Origin: Nocardioides sp. | GTDB taxonomy: Bacteria; Actinomycetota; Actinomycetes; Propionibacteriales; Nocardioidaceae | Direction: 5' to 3' | Assembly: GCF_014360585.1 (NCBI RefSeq) | Contig: NZ_JACIXG010000004.1 | Coordinates: 61,401 to 125,400 of the forward strand | Length of the DNA: 64,000 bases | Shown here: positions 36,890-45,866 of the stretch, one piece after another | Layout: each line of letters begins with the position of its first letter | Position numbering within the stretch: position 1 is the stretch's first letter | Notes under the pieces: model-generated | What the model was told of the DNA's origin: nothing | Database searches by the model: none | The model's input: the letters and a program-made list of their open reading frames with translations, nothing else | Made by a program: the position numbers and the translations under genes

Positions 36890-38080
36890 ATGAGCCCGGC
36901 ATTCCCGGCGCGAAAGCGTGCCGACGAGTTCGACCGAATGGTCGCGGCCTGTGCCGCGACGGATCGGCGTGCCTCGCAGTCTGCCGATGAGCTTCGCGAT
37001 CTGGCAGTCTTCGCTTCGTCGCTCTCGACTCTCAGCGACTCGACTGTGCCCAGTCGCGACTTCTCCGTCTCGCTGCGAGAGCGCCTGATGGAGGCCGCCG
37101 ACACCGAGCTCGTGCCGGCGCCGCGGACCGAGAAGACCGTCGAGCGCAAGCTCACCGTCAGCCCGGTGAGGCCCCGCCGCCAGCGCAAGCTGGCCGTCGC
37201 CTTCGCCGCGATGGCGATCGTCGGTGGCACCGCAGGCGCCGCAGCCGCGTCCCAGACCGCCCTTCCGGGCGACTCGCTCTACCCGGTGAAGCGCGCCGTT
37301 GAGAACGTCTCGGCCGGCTTCACCGTCAGCACCCAGGCCCGTGGCATCCGGATCCTCGAGGACGCCGGCACCCGCCTTCGTGAGGCCGAGTCGTTGGTCG
37401 CCGACGCACCGATGACCGACACCGAGCAGGTGACCTCGACGCTCGAGACTTTCTCGCGCCAGGCCGCCCGCGGCTCCGACCTGCTGATCAGCGACTTCGA
37501 GCAGTCCCAGGACAACGAATCGCTCGCCCAGCTGCGTACGTTCGCAGCCGATGGCGTCGAGAAGCTTGCCGCCCTGGGTCCGAACGTTCCGGAGCGGGCA
37601 GAGCCCGCGGTCTCCGACGCCGCCCAGACGCTCGTGCTGATCGACCAGGCCGCAGCGCAGCTCTGCCCCACCTGTGGTGGCGGCATCACCGAGCTCCCGG
37701 CGACGCTGGTCTCCAGTCTCACCTCCGACATCGACGGCCTGCTTCCGGCCGACACCGTCGTCGAGGCCGAGGCGCTGCCGCCGCTCACCCAGGACAAGAA
37801 CGCCCTCGACCTTCCCTCCATCGACCCCGACAAGATCGGTCCCGGATCGGTGACCGACCCTAAGGGTGAGAAGAAGGACCCGGAGCAACCCTCCGAGGCC
37901 CCCGACGACGCCGGCAGCATCCTGCCGACCCCGAACCCCTCCGAGGACGGTCCCATCGAGGACCCGACGCCTCAGCCCGACACCGGCACCGTGACGGGCC
38001 CCGTCACCGGCCTGGTCACCGGCGTCACCGGACTGGTGGGCGACGTTCTCGCCGGCGCCACCGGTCTGCTCCTCCCCTGA
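36890..38080 (+). CDS. DUF5667 membrane protein, probable anti-sigma factor (RsbN-like)
   Basis: 396 residues from ATG at 36890. Residues 1-100 are cytoplasmic (FDRMVAACAATDRRAS...), one membrane segment lies at 101-120 (LAVAFAAMAIVGGTAGAAAA), followed by the DUF5667 signature PGDSLYPVKRAVENV. The extracytoplasmic part ends in a long Pro/Asp/Thr-rich region and a hydrophobic C-terminal tail (TGLVTGVTGLVGDVLAGATG). In Streptomyces the RsbN anti-sigma factor encoded after bldN has this topology. Role inferred from position and domain. Confidence 0.78.
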   Translation: MSPAFPARKRADEFDRMVAACAATDRRASQSADELRDLAVFASSLSTLSDSTVPSRDFSVSLRERLMEAADTELVPAPRTEKTVERKLTVSPVRPRRQRKLAVAFAAMAIVGGTAGAAAASQTALPGDSLYPVKRAVENVSAGFTVSTQARGIRILEDAGTRLREAESLVADAPMTDTEQVTSTLETFSRQAARGSDLLISDFEQSQDNESLAQLRTFAADGVEKLAALGPNVPERAEPAVSDAAQTLVLIDQAAAQLCPTCGGGITELPATLVSSLTSDIDGLLPADTVVEAEALPPLTQDKNALDLPSIDPDKIGPGSVTDPKGEKKDPEQPSEAPDDAGSILPTPNPSEDGPIEDPTPQPDTGTVTGPVTGLVTGVTGLVGDVLAGATGLLLP

Positions 38081-38089
38081 CCAACCGCC

Positions 38090-38120
38090 CGCCGAGAGGT
38101 CAGTTTCTGACGTTTCGGCG
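38090..38120. repeat. Motif C hairpin in convergent gap
   Basis: CGCCGAGAGGTCA-GTTTC-TGACGTTTCGGCG forms a 13-bp stem with one G-U and one mismatch. The right arm carries the GCCGAAACGTCA motif that recurs in tandem at 62.8 and 63.9 kb. Located between converging genes; may act as a bidirectional terminator. Confidence 0.7.
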
Positions 38121-38127
38121 AGTTGGG

Positions 38128-39084
38128 TCAGCCGAAGACGGAAGCCCGCTCGCCCAGGAGGCGGTAGAGGGTCTGCTGGATAGTCTCGCGCGCTTGGTCG
38201 GTGACGTTGAAGACCAGCATCGGGTCGTCGGCCTCTGCCGCGTCGTAGGCATCGGTGCGGATCGGCTCGCCGAACTCGATGAGCCACTTCGACGGGAGCG
38301 GGATGAGACCGAGCGGCCCGAGAAGCGGGAAGAAGGGCGTGATCGGCAGGTAGGGGACGCCGAGGACCTTGGCTAGGGCCGGGATGTTGCCGACCAGCGG
38401 GTAGATCTCCTCGGCACCGACGACGGAGAGCGGCACGATCGGGACGCCGGTGCGCAGCGCGGAGGAGACGAACCCGCCACGCCCGAAGCGCTGTAGCTTG
38501 TAGCGCTCGCTGTAAGGCTTGCCGATGCCCTTGAAGCCCTCGGGCCATACGCCGACGAGCTCGCCGCCGCGCAGCATGCGCTCGGCGTCCTCGCTGCAGG
38601 CCAGGGTCGCCCCCGCCTTGCGGGCGATGTTGCCGATGATCGGCATCCGGAAGACCAGATCGGCTCCGAGCGGGCGCAGGTCACGGCCGAGCTCGTCATT
38701 GATCGAGACCATCGTCATCAGGCCATCCATCGGGATCGTGCCCGAGTGGTTGGAGACGATCAGCGCGCCACCGTCGGTCGGGATGTTCTCGATCCCGCGC
38801 ACCTCGACCCGGAACCACTTCTCCTTGATCGGGCGCAGCACGGCAAGCATGAAGCGTTGAGTGAGCTCACGGTCGAACCCGTATTCGTCGACCGAGTACT
38901 GGCCCGAGATCCGGCGCCGCAGGAACACGATGAACCGAGCGAGCTGCGCTTCCCACTCGGGGCCGAAGACCTCTTTGGCGGCGCTCTCCAGGGCCGCGGC
39001 CCAGTCGGACGCCGGGATCGCCCGCAGCGGGTGGCGATCGCGTGTCGTGGTGCCGGTGAAACCTTGGGCGGCGGACTCGGTCAC
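38128..39084 (-). CDS. Lysophospholipid acyltransferase (PlsC-like)
   Basis: 318 residues; GTG at 39084 overlaps the upstream epimerase stop (GTGA). The acyltransferase block is ALIVSNHSGTIPMDG, with His and Asp separated by six residues rather than the four of classical PlsC, followed by a VWPEGFKGIGKPYSERY substrate-site segment (the E-G motif). Likely acylates a lysophosphatidate-type acceptor. Transcribed with bS22 and the epimerase, an arrangement also known in Streptomyces. Confidence 0.88.
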   Translation of the reverse strand: MTESAAQGFTGTTTRDRHPLRAIPASDWAAALESAAKEVFGPEWEAQLARFIVFLRRRISGQYSVDEYGFDRELTQRFMLAVLRPIKEKWFRVEVRGIENIPTDGGALIVSNHSGTIPMDGLMTMVSINDELGRDLRPLGADLVFRMPIIGNIARKAGATLACSEDAERMLRGGELVGVWPEGFKGIGKPYSERYKLQRFGRGGFVSSALRTGVPIVPLSVVGAEEIYPLVGNIPALAKVLGVPYLPITPFFPLLGPLGLIPLPSKWLIEFGEPIRTDAYDAAEADDPMLVFNVTDQARETIQQTLYRLLGERASVFG

Positions 39085-40097
39085 CGAGGCACTCCTGTCA
39101 GTCGGCTCTCCAACGAAGCGAGGGCACGGTCGGTACGACTGACGGTCGGCCTCACGCTGTCGGCGAAGTCCCGGACCGTGTCCGCGGTGGTGAACCGCGG
39201 TTCGAAGCCCAACAGGGAGCGCATCCTCGTCGTGTCGACGCCTCGGCCATAGGTCAGCAGCGCTCTCAGCTCGGCGGGGTACTCACCACCACCGAACCTC
39301 GTCATGCCGAAGACCGGCTCAGGGATCGGCACGGTCATCCGTTGCAGCCGCCTGGCGACCTGAGAATGGGTCAGCACGCCGTCGCCGGCGACGTTGAACG
39401 TCCCTGGGACTCCGGTGCGTACGGCATGCTCGAGGACGCCGTAGAGATCCTGCTCGTGCAGGAACTGCAGGCGCGGGTCGTAGCCGAGCACGTTGGGCAC
39501 GACGGCGCGCCGGAAGTGGGACGCGATCGGGCTGTGCACGTTCGGCCCGAGGAGGTTGGCACAACGCAGCACCGTGACGGCCACGTCCGGGCGTCGACGG
39601 GCGAAGCCGCGTACGTAGGACTCGATGTCGGCCACGTCGCGGGCATAGCCGGAGGACGGGGTGCGCCGCGGCTCCATCGACTCGGTGAACATCGCCGGGT
39701 CGCGGCTGCTCGCACCGTAGACCTGCGTCGTCGACTTGACCACGACCTGGCGCAGGGACGGCGCGGTCTGGCAGGCCGCGAGGAGCTGCATCGTCCCGAT
39801 GACGTTGAGCTCCTTCATCGTCGAACGACCCCCGGTGGTGCCGGGGGTCGCGATGACGCTGAGGTGGACGACGGTGTCGACCTCCTCCTTGGCGATCACC
39901 TTGGCGATCACCGGGTTGCGGATGTCGGCGCGGACGAATCCGACCTTGCCGATGTCCCCGCGAGGCGGGGCGACATCGACGCCGATCACTCGCTCGACGT
40001 TGGGGTGGCGGGCGGCAGCGCGCGCAAAGCGGCGACCGAGGTCACGCGAGACCCCGGTGACCAGAAGGACCCGGCCGGGTCCGGTGCGTTCCGCCAC
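39081..40097 (-). CDS. NAD-dependent epimerase/dehydratase family protein
   Basis: 338 residues with a Rossmann N-terminus (VLLVTGVSRDLGRRFARAA) and extended-SDR layout. The usual YxxxK appears altered: the candidate region is TPSSGYARDVADIE, where the Lys position is Asp, so classical catalysis may be absent. ATG at 40097 follows bS22 by 14 bases. Substrate unknown. Confidence 0.85.
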   Translation of the reverse strand: MAERTGPGRVLLVTGVSRDLGRRFARAAARHPNVERVIGVDVAPPRGDIGKVGFVRADIRNPVIAKVIAKEEVDTVVHLSVIATPGTTGGRSTMKELNVIGTMQLLAACQTAPSLRQVVVKSTTQVYGASSRDPAMFTESMEPRRTPSSGYARDVADIESYVRGFARRRPDVAVTVLRCANLLGPNVHSPIASHFRRAVVPNVLGYDPRLQFLHEQDLYGVLEHAVRTGVPGTFNVAGDGVLTHSQVARRLQRMTVPIPEPVFGMTRFGGGEYPAELRALLTYGRGVDTTRMRSLLGFEPRFTTADTVRDFADSVRPTVSRTDRALASLESRLTGVPR

Positions 40098-40111
40098 CTA
40101 CGCCACGTACG

Positions 40112-40213
40112 TCACTTGCCGAGCTTGCGGCGCTGGACGCGAGTCTTCTTGAGCAGCTTGCGGTGCTTCTTCTTCGCCATGCGCTTGCGACGCTTCTTGA
40201 TGACAGAACCCAC
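40112..40213 (-). CDS. Small ribosomal protein bS22 (AURKAIP1/COX24 domain)
   Basis: 33 residues, GTG start at 40213. The sequence begins [20 protein letters not shown] and ends QRRKLGK, almost entirely basic, which is the invariant form of the actinobacterial 30S-associated protein bS22. Too short for most automatic calls. First gene of the bS22-epimerase-acyltransferase unit, and no other gene lies in the 186 bases upstream. Confidence 0.95.
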   Translation of the reverse strand: MGSVIKKRRKRMAKKKHRKLLKKTRVQRRKLGK

Positions 40214-40399
40214 GGGGAACCCTTCACGATCGTTGCAGAGATTGCCGGCCCGGTGCCGACGCGGCCACTCGCCGCAGCGAGCGGCAAACAGACCTAGGGG
40301 GTAAGACTAACGAAGCCAGGGCGCCCAGAGAGAATCGGTGACCTGATGGGACGGGGTGTTGCCCCCGCGCCCATCATGCCTGGGCGCGGGGTCCGACAA

Positions 40400-40603
40400 C
40401 TAGCCCGCGTTGTAGAACGAGCTCTTGAGGTACTCGTTCGCGTCGTCCTCCCGAACCCGGAAGGAGCGACCGACGCGCACCGCAGGCAGCTCGCCCGAGT
40501 GAACCAACCGGTAGACCGTCATCTTGGAGACGCGCATCATCGACGCAACCTCGGCAACGGTCAGGAACTTGCTGTCAGAGATGTCTCCAGAAGGAGTAAC
40601 CAT
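40400..40603 (-). CDS. Excisionase-type helix-turn-helix protein (BldC/BdtA-like)
   Basis: 67 residues from ATG at 40603. Consists almost entirely of a MerR-like winged HTH: FLTVAEVASMMRVSKMTVYRLVHSGELPAVRVGRSFRVREDDANEYL. Such solitary proteins are DNA-binding regulators in actinobacteria, and a homologue lies near the bldN/bS22 region in Streptomyces. The excisionase name reflects fold only; no integrase or attachment site is nearby. Confidence 0.88.
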   Translation of the reverse strand: MVTPSGDISDSKFLTVAEVASMMRVSKMTVYRLVHSGELPAVRVGRSFRVREDDANEYLKSSFYNAG

Positions 40604-40779
40604 CTGCTTCCACCGTTCTCTCTCGAGTGACCGCGACGCCAGAGGCTTCCCCACCTCTGGTCCAAAAACGCGATCCCAAAGTGAGAATAGAGCCTGATGT
40701 GACTCGTGGGGAAGAGGACACCCCTATCAATCTCACATACTACCGGCGTGTCGAGTTGCTTTTGGGCGCGACGAGCCGA

Positions 40780-40804
40780 CCGTTTCTAGGCCGTCTAGAA
40801 ACGG
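40780..40804 (-). terminator. Terminator hairpin after acuC
   Basis: CCGTTTCTAG-GCCGT-CTAGAAACGG, a perfect 10-bp stem with 5-base loop, four bases beyond the minus-strand acuC stop. Confidence 0.75.
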
Positions 40805-40808
40805 GGGA

Positions 40809-42014
40809 CTAAGGCATCGGGTCGAGCCCGTGCAGCGGGAACACCGCTGTGCGAGTCGCGTGGACCTGCCGGTCCAGCCACGTGCCGGGGTCGTATCCGC
40901 TCCCCCAGTCGCGGTAGGCCGGCTCACGCCCGTCCGTCATGCGCAACGGTGCGACCCTCCCGAGGCGCGTCCGCACGTGCTCGCGCCAGCCACCTGGCAC
41001 GTCGAGCGTCGGCTCCAAGGGATTACCAGACACTAGCGCAAGAAGATGCGTCCACGCGCGGGGCACGACGTCGACCACCGCATAACCGCCGCCGCCGAAC
41101 GCGACCCACTTGCCAGCAGACACCTCGTGGGCGAGGTCGTGAAGGGCGACGTACGTCGCACGCTGCCCGTCCACGCTGAGGGCCAGGTCGGCGAGGGGGT
41201 CGTCGGTGTGCGAGTCGCAGCCCTGCTGGGTCACCAGGATCTCCGGCTGGAACTCGCGGATCAGGTCGGGCACGACGGCGTGGAAAGCCCGCAGCCAGCC
41301 GTGGTCAGCGGTGCCGGGCGGGAGCGCGACGTTGACGGCGCTGCCCTCGGCGCCCGGCCCGCCGACCTCCTCGGCGAAGCCGGTGCCGGGGAAGAGCAGC
41401 TGGCCGGTCTCGTGGAGGGAGATCGTCAGGACGCGCGGGTCGTTCCAGAAGGCCCGCTCGACGCCGTCGCCGTGGTGCACGTCCACGTCTACGTAGGCGA
41501 CCTTCTTCACGCCTTGGTCGAGGAGCCACTGGATGCCGGCGGCGACGTCGTTGTAGATGCAGAATCCGGCGGCGCGGCCGCGCATCGCATGGTGCAGGCC
41601 ACCCATGAGGTTGGCACTGTGCAGGCTCTCTCCGGAGTAGACCTGACGACAGGCCTCGATGCTCGCGCCGACGATGTGGGCGCTGGCGTCGTGGATGTGC
41701 GGGAAGACCGGGTCGTCCTCCGTGCCGAGACCGTGAGCGATATCCGCGTCACCGCTGCGGCCCGCCTTGATCACCGCCTCGATGTAGCTCTCGTCGTGGA
41801 TGGTGAGCAGCTGCTCCGGAGTGCCCATCGGCGCCTCGACGACCTTCAGACGGTCGAGGATGCCGAGCTCGTCGGCCAGTCGCATCGTCAGGTCGACCCG
41901 GATCGGCGCCATCGGGTGGGTCGGGCCGAAGTCGTAGTCGGCCAGGCTGTCATCGAAGACGACCGTCGAGTGGCCCTGGCAGGTGTTCGGCCATGTGGTC
42001 GGCGAAGTCGTCAT
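40809..42014 (-). CDS. acuC: AcuC-type histone-deacetylase-family protein
   Basis: 401 residues from ATG at 42014. Zinc-dependent deacetylase fold: HHAMRGRAAGFCIYNDVA, the metal-binding DVDVHHGDGVE, and FPGTG. In Bacillus subtilis AcuC deacetylates acetyl-CoA synthetase; an acs gene is present at 58.8 kb. The N-terminus is slightly uncertain: GTG at 42023 is also possible. Its start is only 21 bases from the divergent trp leader peptide start, so the promoters must overlap. Confidence 0.9.
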   Translation of the reverse strand: MTTSPTTWPNTCQGHSTVVFDDSLADYDFGPTHPMAPIRVDLTMRLADELGILDRLKVVEAPMGTPEQLLTIHDESYIEAVIKAGRSGDADIAHGLGTEDDPVFPHIHDASAHIVGASIEACRQVYSGESLHSANLMGGLHHAMRGRAAGFCIYNDVAAGIQWLLDQGVKKVAYVDVDVHHGDGVERAFWNDPRVLTISLHETGQLLFPGTGFAEEVGGPGAEGSAVNVALPPGTADHGWLRAFHAVVPDLIREFQPEILVTQQGCDSHTDDPLADLALSVDGQRATYVALHDLAHEVSAGKWVAFGGGGYAVVDVVPRAWTHLLALVSGNPLEPTLDVPGGWREHVRTRLGRVAPLRMTDGREPAYRDWGSGYDPGTWLDRQVHATRTAVFPLHGLDPMP

Positions 42015-42035
42015 GGGCCACACGGTATCCGTGGG

Positions 42036-42095
42036 ATGTGCGACACTGGAGGGGTGTTCAGCATTCGTTCAGCTCAGTGGTGGTCCGCCTCCTAG
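42036..42095 (+). CDS. trp leader peptide upstream of trpS
   Basis: 19-codon frame MCDTGGVFSIRSAQWWSAS ending TAG at 42093-42095, with tandem Trp codons TGGTGG at 42078-42083. ATG at 42036 fits a leaderless transcript. An in-frame GTG at 42054 would give MFSIRSAQWWSAS but is too close to GGAGG for normal initiation. The Trp codons and the stop lie in the first strand and loop of the adjacent hairpin, as required for ribosome-mediated attenuation. Confidence 0.85.
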   Translation: MCDTGGVFSIRSAQWWSAS

Positions 42096-42150
42096 GCGGT
42101 CCACCCGATTGTTGAGCACTCACATCAGGCCGCCCGCGGGCGGCCTTTCT
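42079..42150 (+). promoter_or_regulatory. trp-type transcription attenuator controlling trpS
   Basis: Strand 1 GGTGGTCCGCC (42079-42089) pairs with strand 2 GGCGGTCCACC (42095-42105). Strand 2 GGCGG-T-CC can instead pair with GGCCGCC (42128-42134) as antiterminator. The terminator is the palindrome GGCCGCCCGCGGGCGGCC (42128-42145) followed by TTTCT. All three alternative pairings of a classical attenuator are present. Ribosome stalling at the Trp codons would favour 2:3 pairing and read-through into trpS. Such control is known for auxiliary TrpRS genes in Streptomyces. Confidence 0.9.
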
Positions 42151-42199
42151 GATTGTGATCGTCGCTGACCCGTGGGCCTCACCACCCGAAAGGTCCACC

Positions 42200-43153
<954 letters not shown>

Positions 43154-43165
43154 GGACAGCTGCGC

Positions 43166-43190
43166 CCGCTGTAACACGCTGTTACAGCGG
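43166..43190. terminator. Perfect hairpin between trpS and narK, resembling repeat A ends
   Basis: CCGCTGTAACA-CGC-TGTTACAGCGG, an 11-bp perfect stem with 3-base loop, 12 bases after trpS in a convergent gap. The TGTAACACGC and TGTTACA strings match the outer ends of palindromic repeat A, so it may be an internal-deletion remnant serving as terminator. Confidence 0.7.
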
Positions 43191-43201
43191 CGGGGGGCGG
43201 C

Positions 43202-44653
43202 TCAGATGCGCACCTCGGCCAGCTCACCGACCCGCGCACGCTGCGGGCGCAGATAGACGGTGAAGGTGACCAACGCGCAGACGGCATAGAAGACCGTGAA
43301 GACGATGAACGCCGACTTGGTGGCGTCGAGGGGGTTGGAGACCCAGGGACTGTTGAAGGCGATCGGGATGAGGAACCCGCCGATCGCGCCGACCGCGCCG
43401 ATGATCCCGACCGCGGCCGACGACTTCTTGGTGGCGCCGACCAGCGCGGCCTCGCGCTCGGCGGTGCCGGGCGTGGTGGCCAGCTCGGCCTCGCGGCGGA
43501 AGATCGACGGGATCATCTTGTAGGTCGACCCGTTGCCGATGCCGGTGGCGGCAAAGACCAGCATGAAGAAGCCCAGGAAGGCCGGGAACCACGACTGGTT
43601 GTCGAACGCGATCGCGGGAGTGGCGTCCGGGTTCGGGGTGAGCTGCATCAGGGTCCACAGCACCGCGAGGGTGAACACGACCATCCCGATGAACGCACCG
43701 AGCGTGACCTTCGCGCCGCCCCAGCGGTCGGCCAGCCAGCCACCCAGCGGCCGGGTCGCGGAGCCGATCAGCGCACCGAGGAAGGCGAAGTAGGCGAAGT
43801 AGATACCGGTGCCCAGCGGCGCGGGCTCGGGCACCCAGAAGTTGAGCTTGATCAGCAGCGGCATCGCGGCGGAGTAGCCGATGAAGGACCCGAAGGTGCC
43901 GATGTAGAGGAACGCCATGATCCAGGTCTGCTTCGACTTCACGACCGAGAGCTGCTCCTTCGGGGAGGACTTGGCGTCAGTGATGTTGTCCATGAAGAAG
44001 TACGCCGCGATCACACCCAGGATGGCCAGGCCGGCGTAGACGAGGGCGGCCCGCTCGAGGTGGATGCCACCCTCGGAGGCCTTCACCAGCCCGAAGATTC
44101 CGGCACCGCCGACGATCACCGGCAGCAGGAACTGGATGAGCGCGACGCCGACGTTGCCGCCGGCTGCGTTGAGCCCGAGCGCCGCGCCCTTCTTGGCGGA
44201 GGGGTAGAAGAAGTTGATGTTCGCCATCGAGGAGGCGAAGTTTCCGCCGCCGAGGCCCGCGGTGGCAGCGATCACGCAGAAGACCCAGTAGGGCGTGGAC
44301 GGCTGGGTGACGGCGTACGCGAAGCCGAGGGTCGGCACCAGCAGCAGGCCGGCCGAGATCATCGTCCAGTTGCGCCCGCCGAACTTCGGCACCGCAAGGG
44401 TGTAGGGCACCCGCAGCAGCGAGCCGACCAGGTTCGGGATTGCGATCAGGAAGAAGAGCTGGCCCGGGGTGAAGTCGAATCCCTGGGCGACCAAAAAGGC
44501 CGAGGACACCGACCAGATCAGCCAGACCGAGAATCCGAGGTGCTCGGAGAAGATCGACCAGATCAGGTTGCGGCGGGCGGTCTTCGCCCCGGTCTCCTCC
44601 CAGAAGGTGGCGTCCTCCGGACGCCAGTCGTCGATCCAGTGGCGGCGGCTCAT
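43202..44653 (-). CDS. narK: NarK-type nitrate/nitrite transporter
   Basis: 483 residues from ATG at 44653 (GGAG upstream). Twelve-helix MFS protein of the nitrate/nitrite porter family. The two Gly-rich nitrate signatures are recognisable as AGLGGGNFASSMANINFFYP with AKKGAALGLNAAGGNVG, and AATGIGNGSTYKMIPSIF with SSAAVGIIGAVGAIGGF. No nitrate reductase genes are in the window, so assimilatory versus respiratory use cannot be told. Confidence 0.93.
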   Translation of the reverse strand: MSRRHWIDDWRPEDATFWEETGAKTARRNLIWSIFSEHLGFSVWLIWSVSSAFLVAQGFDFTPGQLFFLIAIPNLVGSLLRVPYTLAVPKFGGRNWTMISAGLLLVPTLGFAYAVTQPSTPYWVFCVIAATAGLGGGNFASSMANINFFYPSAKKGAALGLNAAGGNVGVALIQFLLPVIVGGAGIFGLVKASEGGIHLERAALVYAGLAILGVIAAYFFMDNITDAKSSPKEQLSVVKSKQTWIMAFLYIGTFGSFIGYSAAMPLLIKLNFWVPEPAPLGTGIYFAYFAFLGALIGSATRPLGGWLADRWGGAKVTLGAFIGMVVFTLAVLWTLMQLTPNPDATPAIAFDNQSWFPAFLGFFMLVFAATGIGNGSTYKMIPSIFRREAELATTPGTAEREAALVGATKKSSAAVGIIGAVGAIGGFLIPIAFNSPWVSNPLDATKSAFIVFTVFYAVCALVTFTVYLRPQRARVGELAEVRI

Positions 44654-44824
44654 GGCGGGCTCCTCAGGTGCGGCAGTCAGCGAGATACCGACCACGATCG
44701 CCAGCCCAGGTTTCAACGGCCGCCGATCCTCGCGTGCGAGCCCGTCAACTTCCGCTCACGGCCTCACAGGGCTCACGACCTCACCGCCACCACCGAAAAC
44801 GGCGTTACCCAACCAGGCTATGGT

Positions 44825-44875
44825 GTTCAGTATTTCTTGTCGTTCAACTATCCTGAACAAGGAGAAATACTGAAC
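44825..44875. promoter_or_regulatory. Nested-palindrome operator of abiE-type operon
   Basis: A perfect 13-bp inverted repeat GTTCAGTATTTCT (44825-44837) / AGAAATACTGAAC (44863-44875) encloses a second inverted repeat GTTCA/TGAAC (44842-44846, 44854-44858) that repeats the outer end sequence. It ends 10 bases before the AbiEi-like start. AbiEi antitoxins bind inverted repeats in their promoters cooperatively. Confidence 0.8.
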
Positions 44876-44885
44876 GGACGTAACG

Positions 44886-45866
44886 ATGACCCTCGACCCT
44901 GACACTGCGGTGAAACGCCTGAGCGAGCTCGGCCTGGCCCTCGAGCTGGAGTCGCCCGCGGACCACAACGGTTACGTCTTCTGCAGGGCCACACTGAGCC
45001 GCGGCAGAACGACCACATCGTACGCATTCATGGGCGCCCGGAGAGTCCGGCTGGCCGACGCTCGAGGCGCGCTGGTCCTCGCCGGCGGCCTACCGCTGCT
45101 CGTCTGGGCTCACCACGTCCCACCCAAGACCGCGGACGCCCTTGGTCGTGCCGGCATCCAGTACGCAGATGGGGCAGGCAATGCCCATATCGAGTTCGGC
45201 GATGTCTTGGTGGATGTCCGCGGACGCAGACCGAGGGGTCCCGCACCACAGTCGCCGACGACCACGGGCACCAACCTGTTCAGCACCAGCCGTTCTCAGG
45301 TTGTCTTCGCACTACTCGCCTGGCCGGCGCTCTGGCGCGCCTCCCAACGCGAGATCGCCCAAGCCTCAGGCGTATCGGTGGGACTGGTGAACGACACGCT
45401 GCGGCTGCTCCGCGCGTCGGGCTACGATCTGCCGGTATCCGGGACCCGGAACGGCGACCTCCTCGACCACTGGGCAGCAGCGTTCCCCGGCGGGCTCGCA
45501 CCTCGGCTTCGACTTGCCGACTTCCATGGAGACATCGACGTCGAGAAGCTCCGCGGCACGTCGATCCACATCAGCGGCGAGAGCGCCGTACGCGACTCGA
45601 TCCGTCCTGCGACGCTGACCCTCTACGTCGACGAGCTCGCGCAGCCCGACGGACCAAGCCTGCCGATCTTGAACCGCTGGCGCACCGACGGCACCATGAA
45701 CGTCTTCGTACGAAGGAAGTTCTGGCGCGATCCTGACGGTGAAGACGAACACCCAGCGGGGTCGCCTCGACTCAGTCCATGGCCACTTGTCTACGCCGAC
45801 CTTCTGGCGACCGGAGATCCGCGCCTAGGCGCCATCGCCCGTGATCTGCGTGACCATGCAGCTTGA
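44886..45866 (+). CDS. AbiEi-family type IV antitoxin/regulator
   Basis: 326 residues, ATG at 44886. A winged-helix segment lies in the middle (SQREIAQASGVSVGLVNDTLRLLRASGY, about residues 155-182), preceded by a nuclease-fold-like region (VWAHHVPPKTADALGRAGIQYADGAGNAHIEFGDVLVDV). This layout matches COG4861-type proteins annotated as AbiEi antitoxins. It overlaps the nucleotidyltransferase gene by 11 bases. Expected to neutralise the partner and to repress the operon through the palindrome upstream. Confidence 0.82.
   Translation: MTLDPDTAVKRLSELGLALELESPADHNGYVFCRATLSRGRTTTSYAFMGARRVRLADARGALVLAGGLPLLVWAHHVPPKTADALGRAGIQYADGAGNAHIEFGDVLVDVRGRRPRGPAPQSPTTTGTNLFSTSRSQVVFALLAWPALWRASQREIAQASGVSVGLVNDTLRLLRASGYDLPVSGTRNGDLLDHWAAAFPGGLAPRLRLADFHGDIDVEKLRGTSIHISGESAVRDSIRPATLTLYVDELAQPDGPSLPILNRWRTDGTMNVFVRRKFWRDPDGEDEHPAGSPRLSPWPLVYADLLATGDPRLGAIARDLRDHAA

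Noticed and set aside
40400..40603. Excisionase of an integrated element
   Set aside because: No integrase, att-like direct repeat or tRNA boundary accompanies it; solitary BldC-type HTH proteins are normal chromosomal genes.
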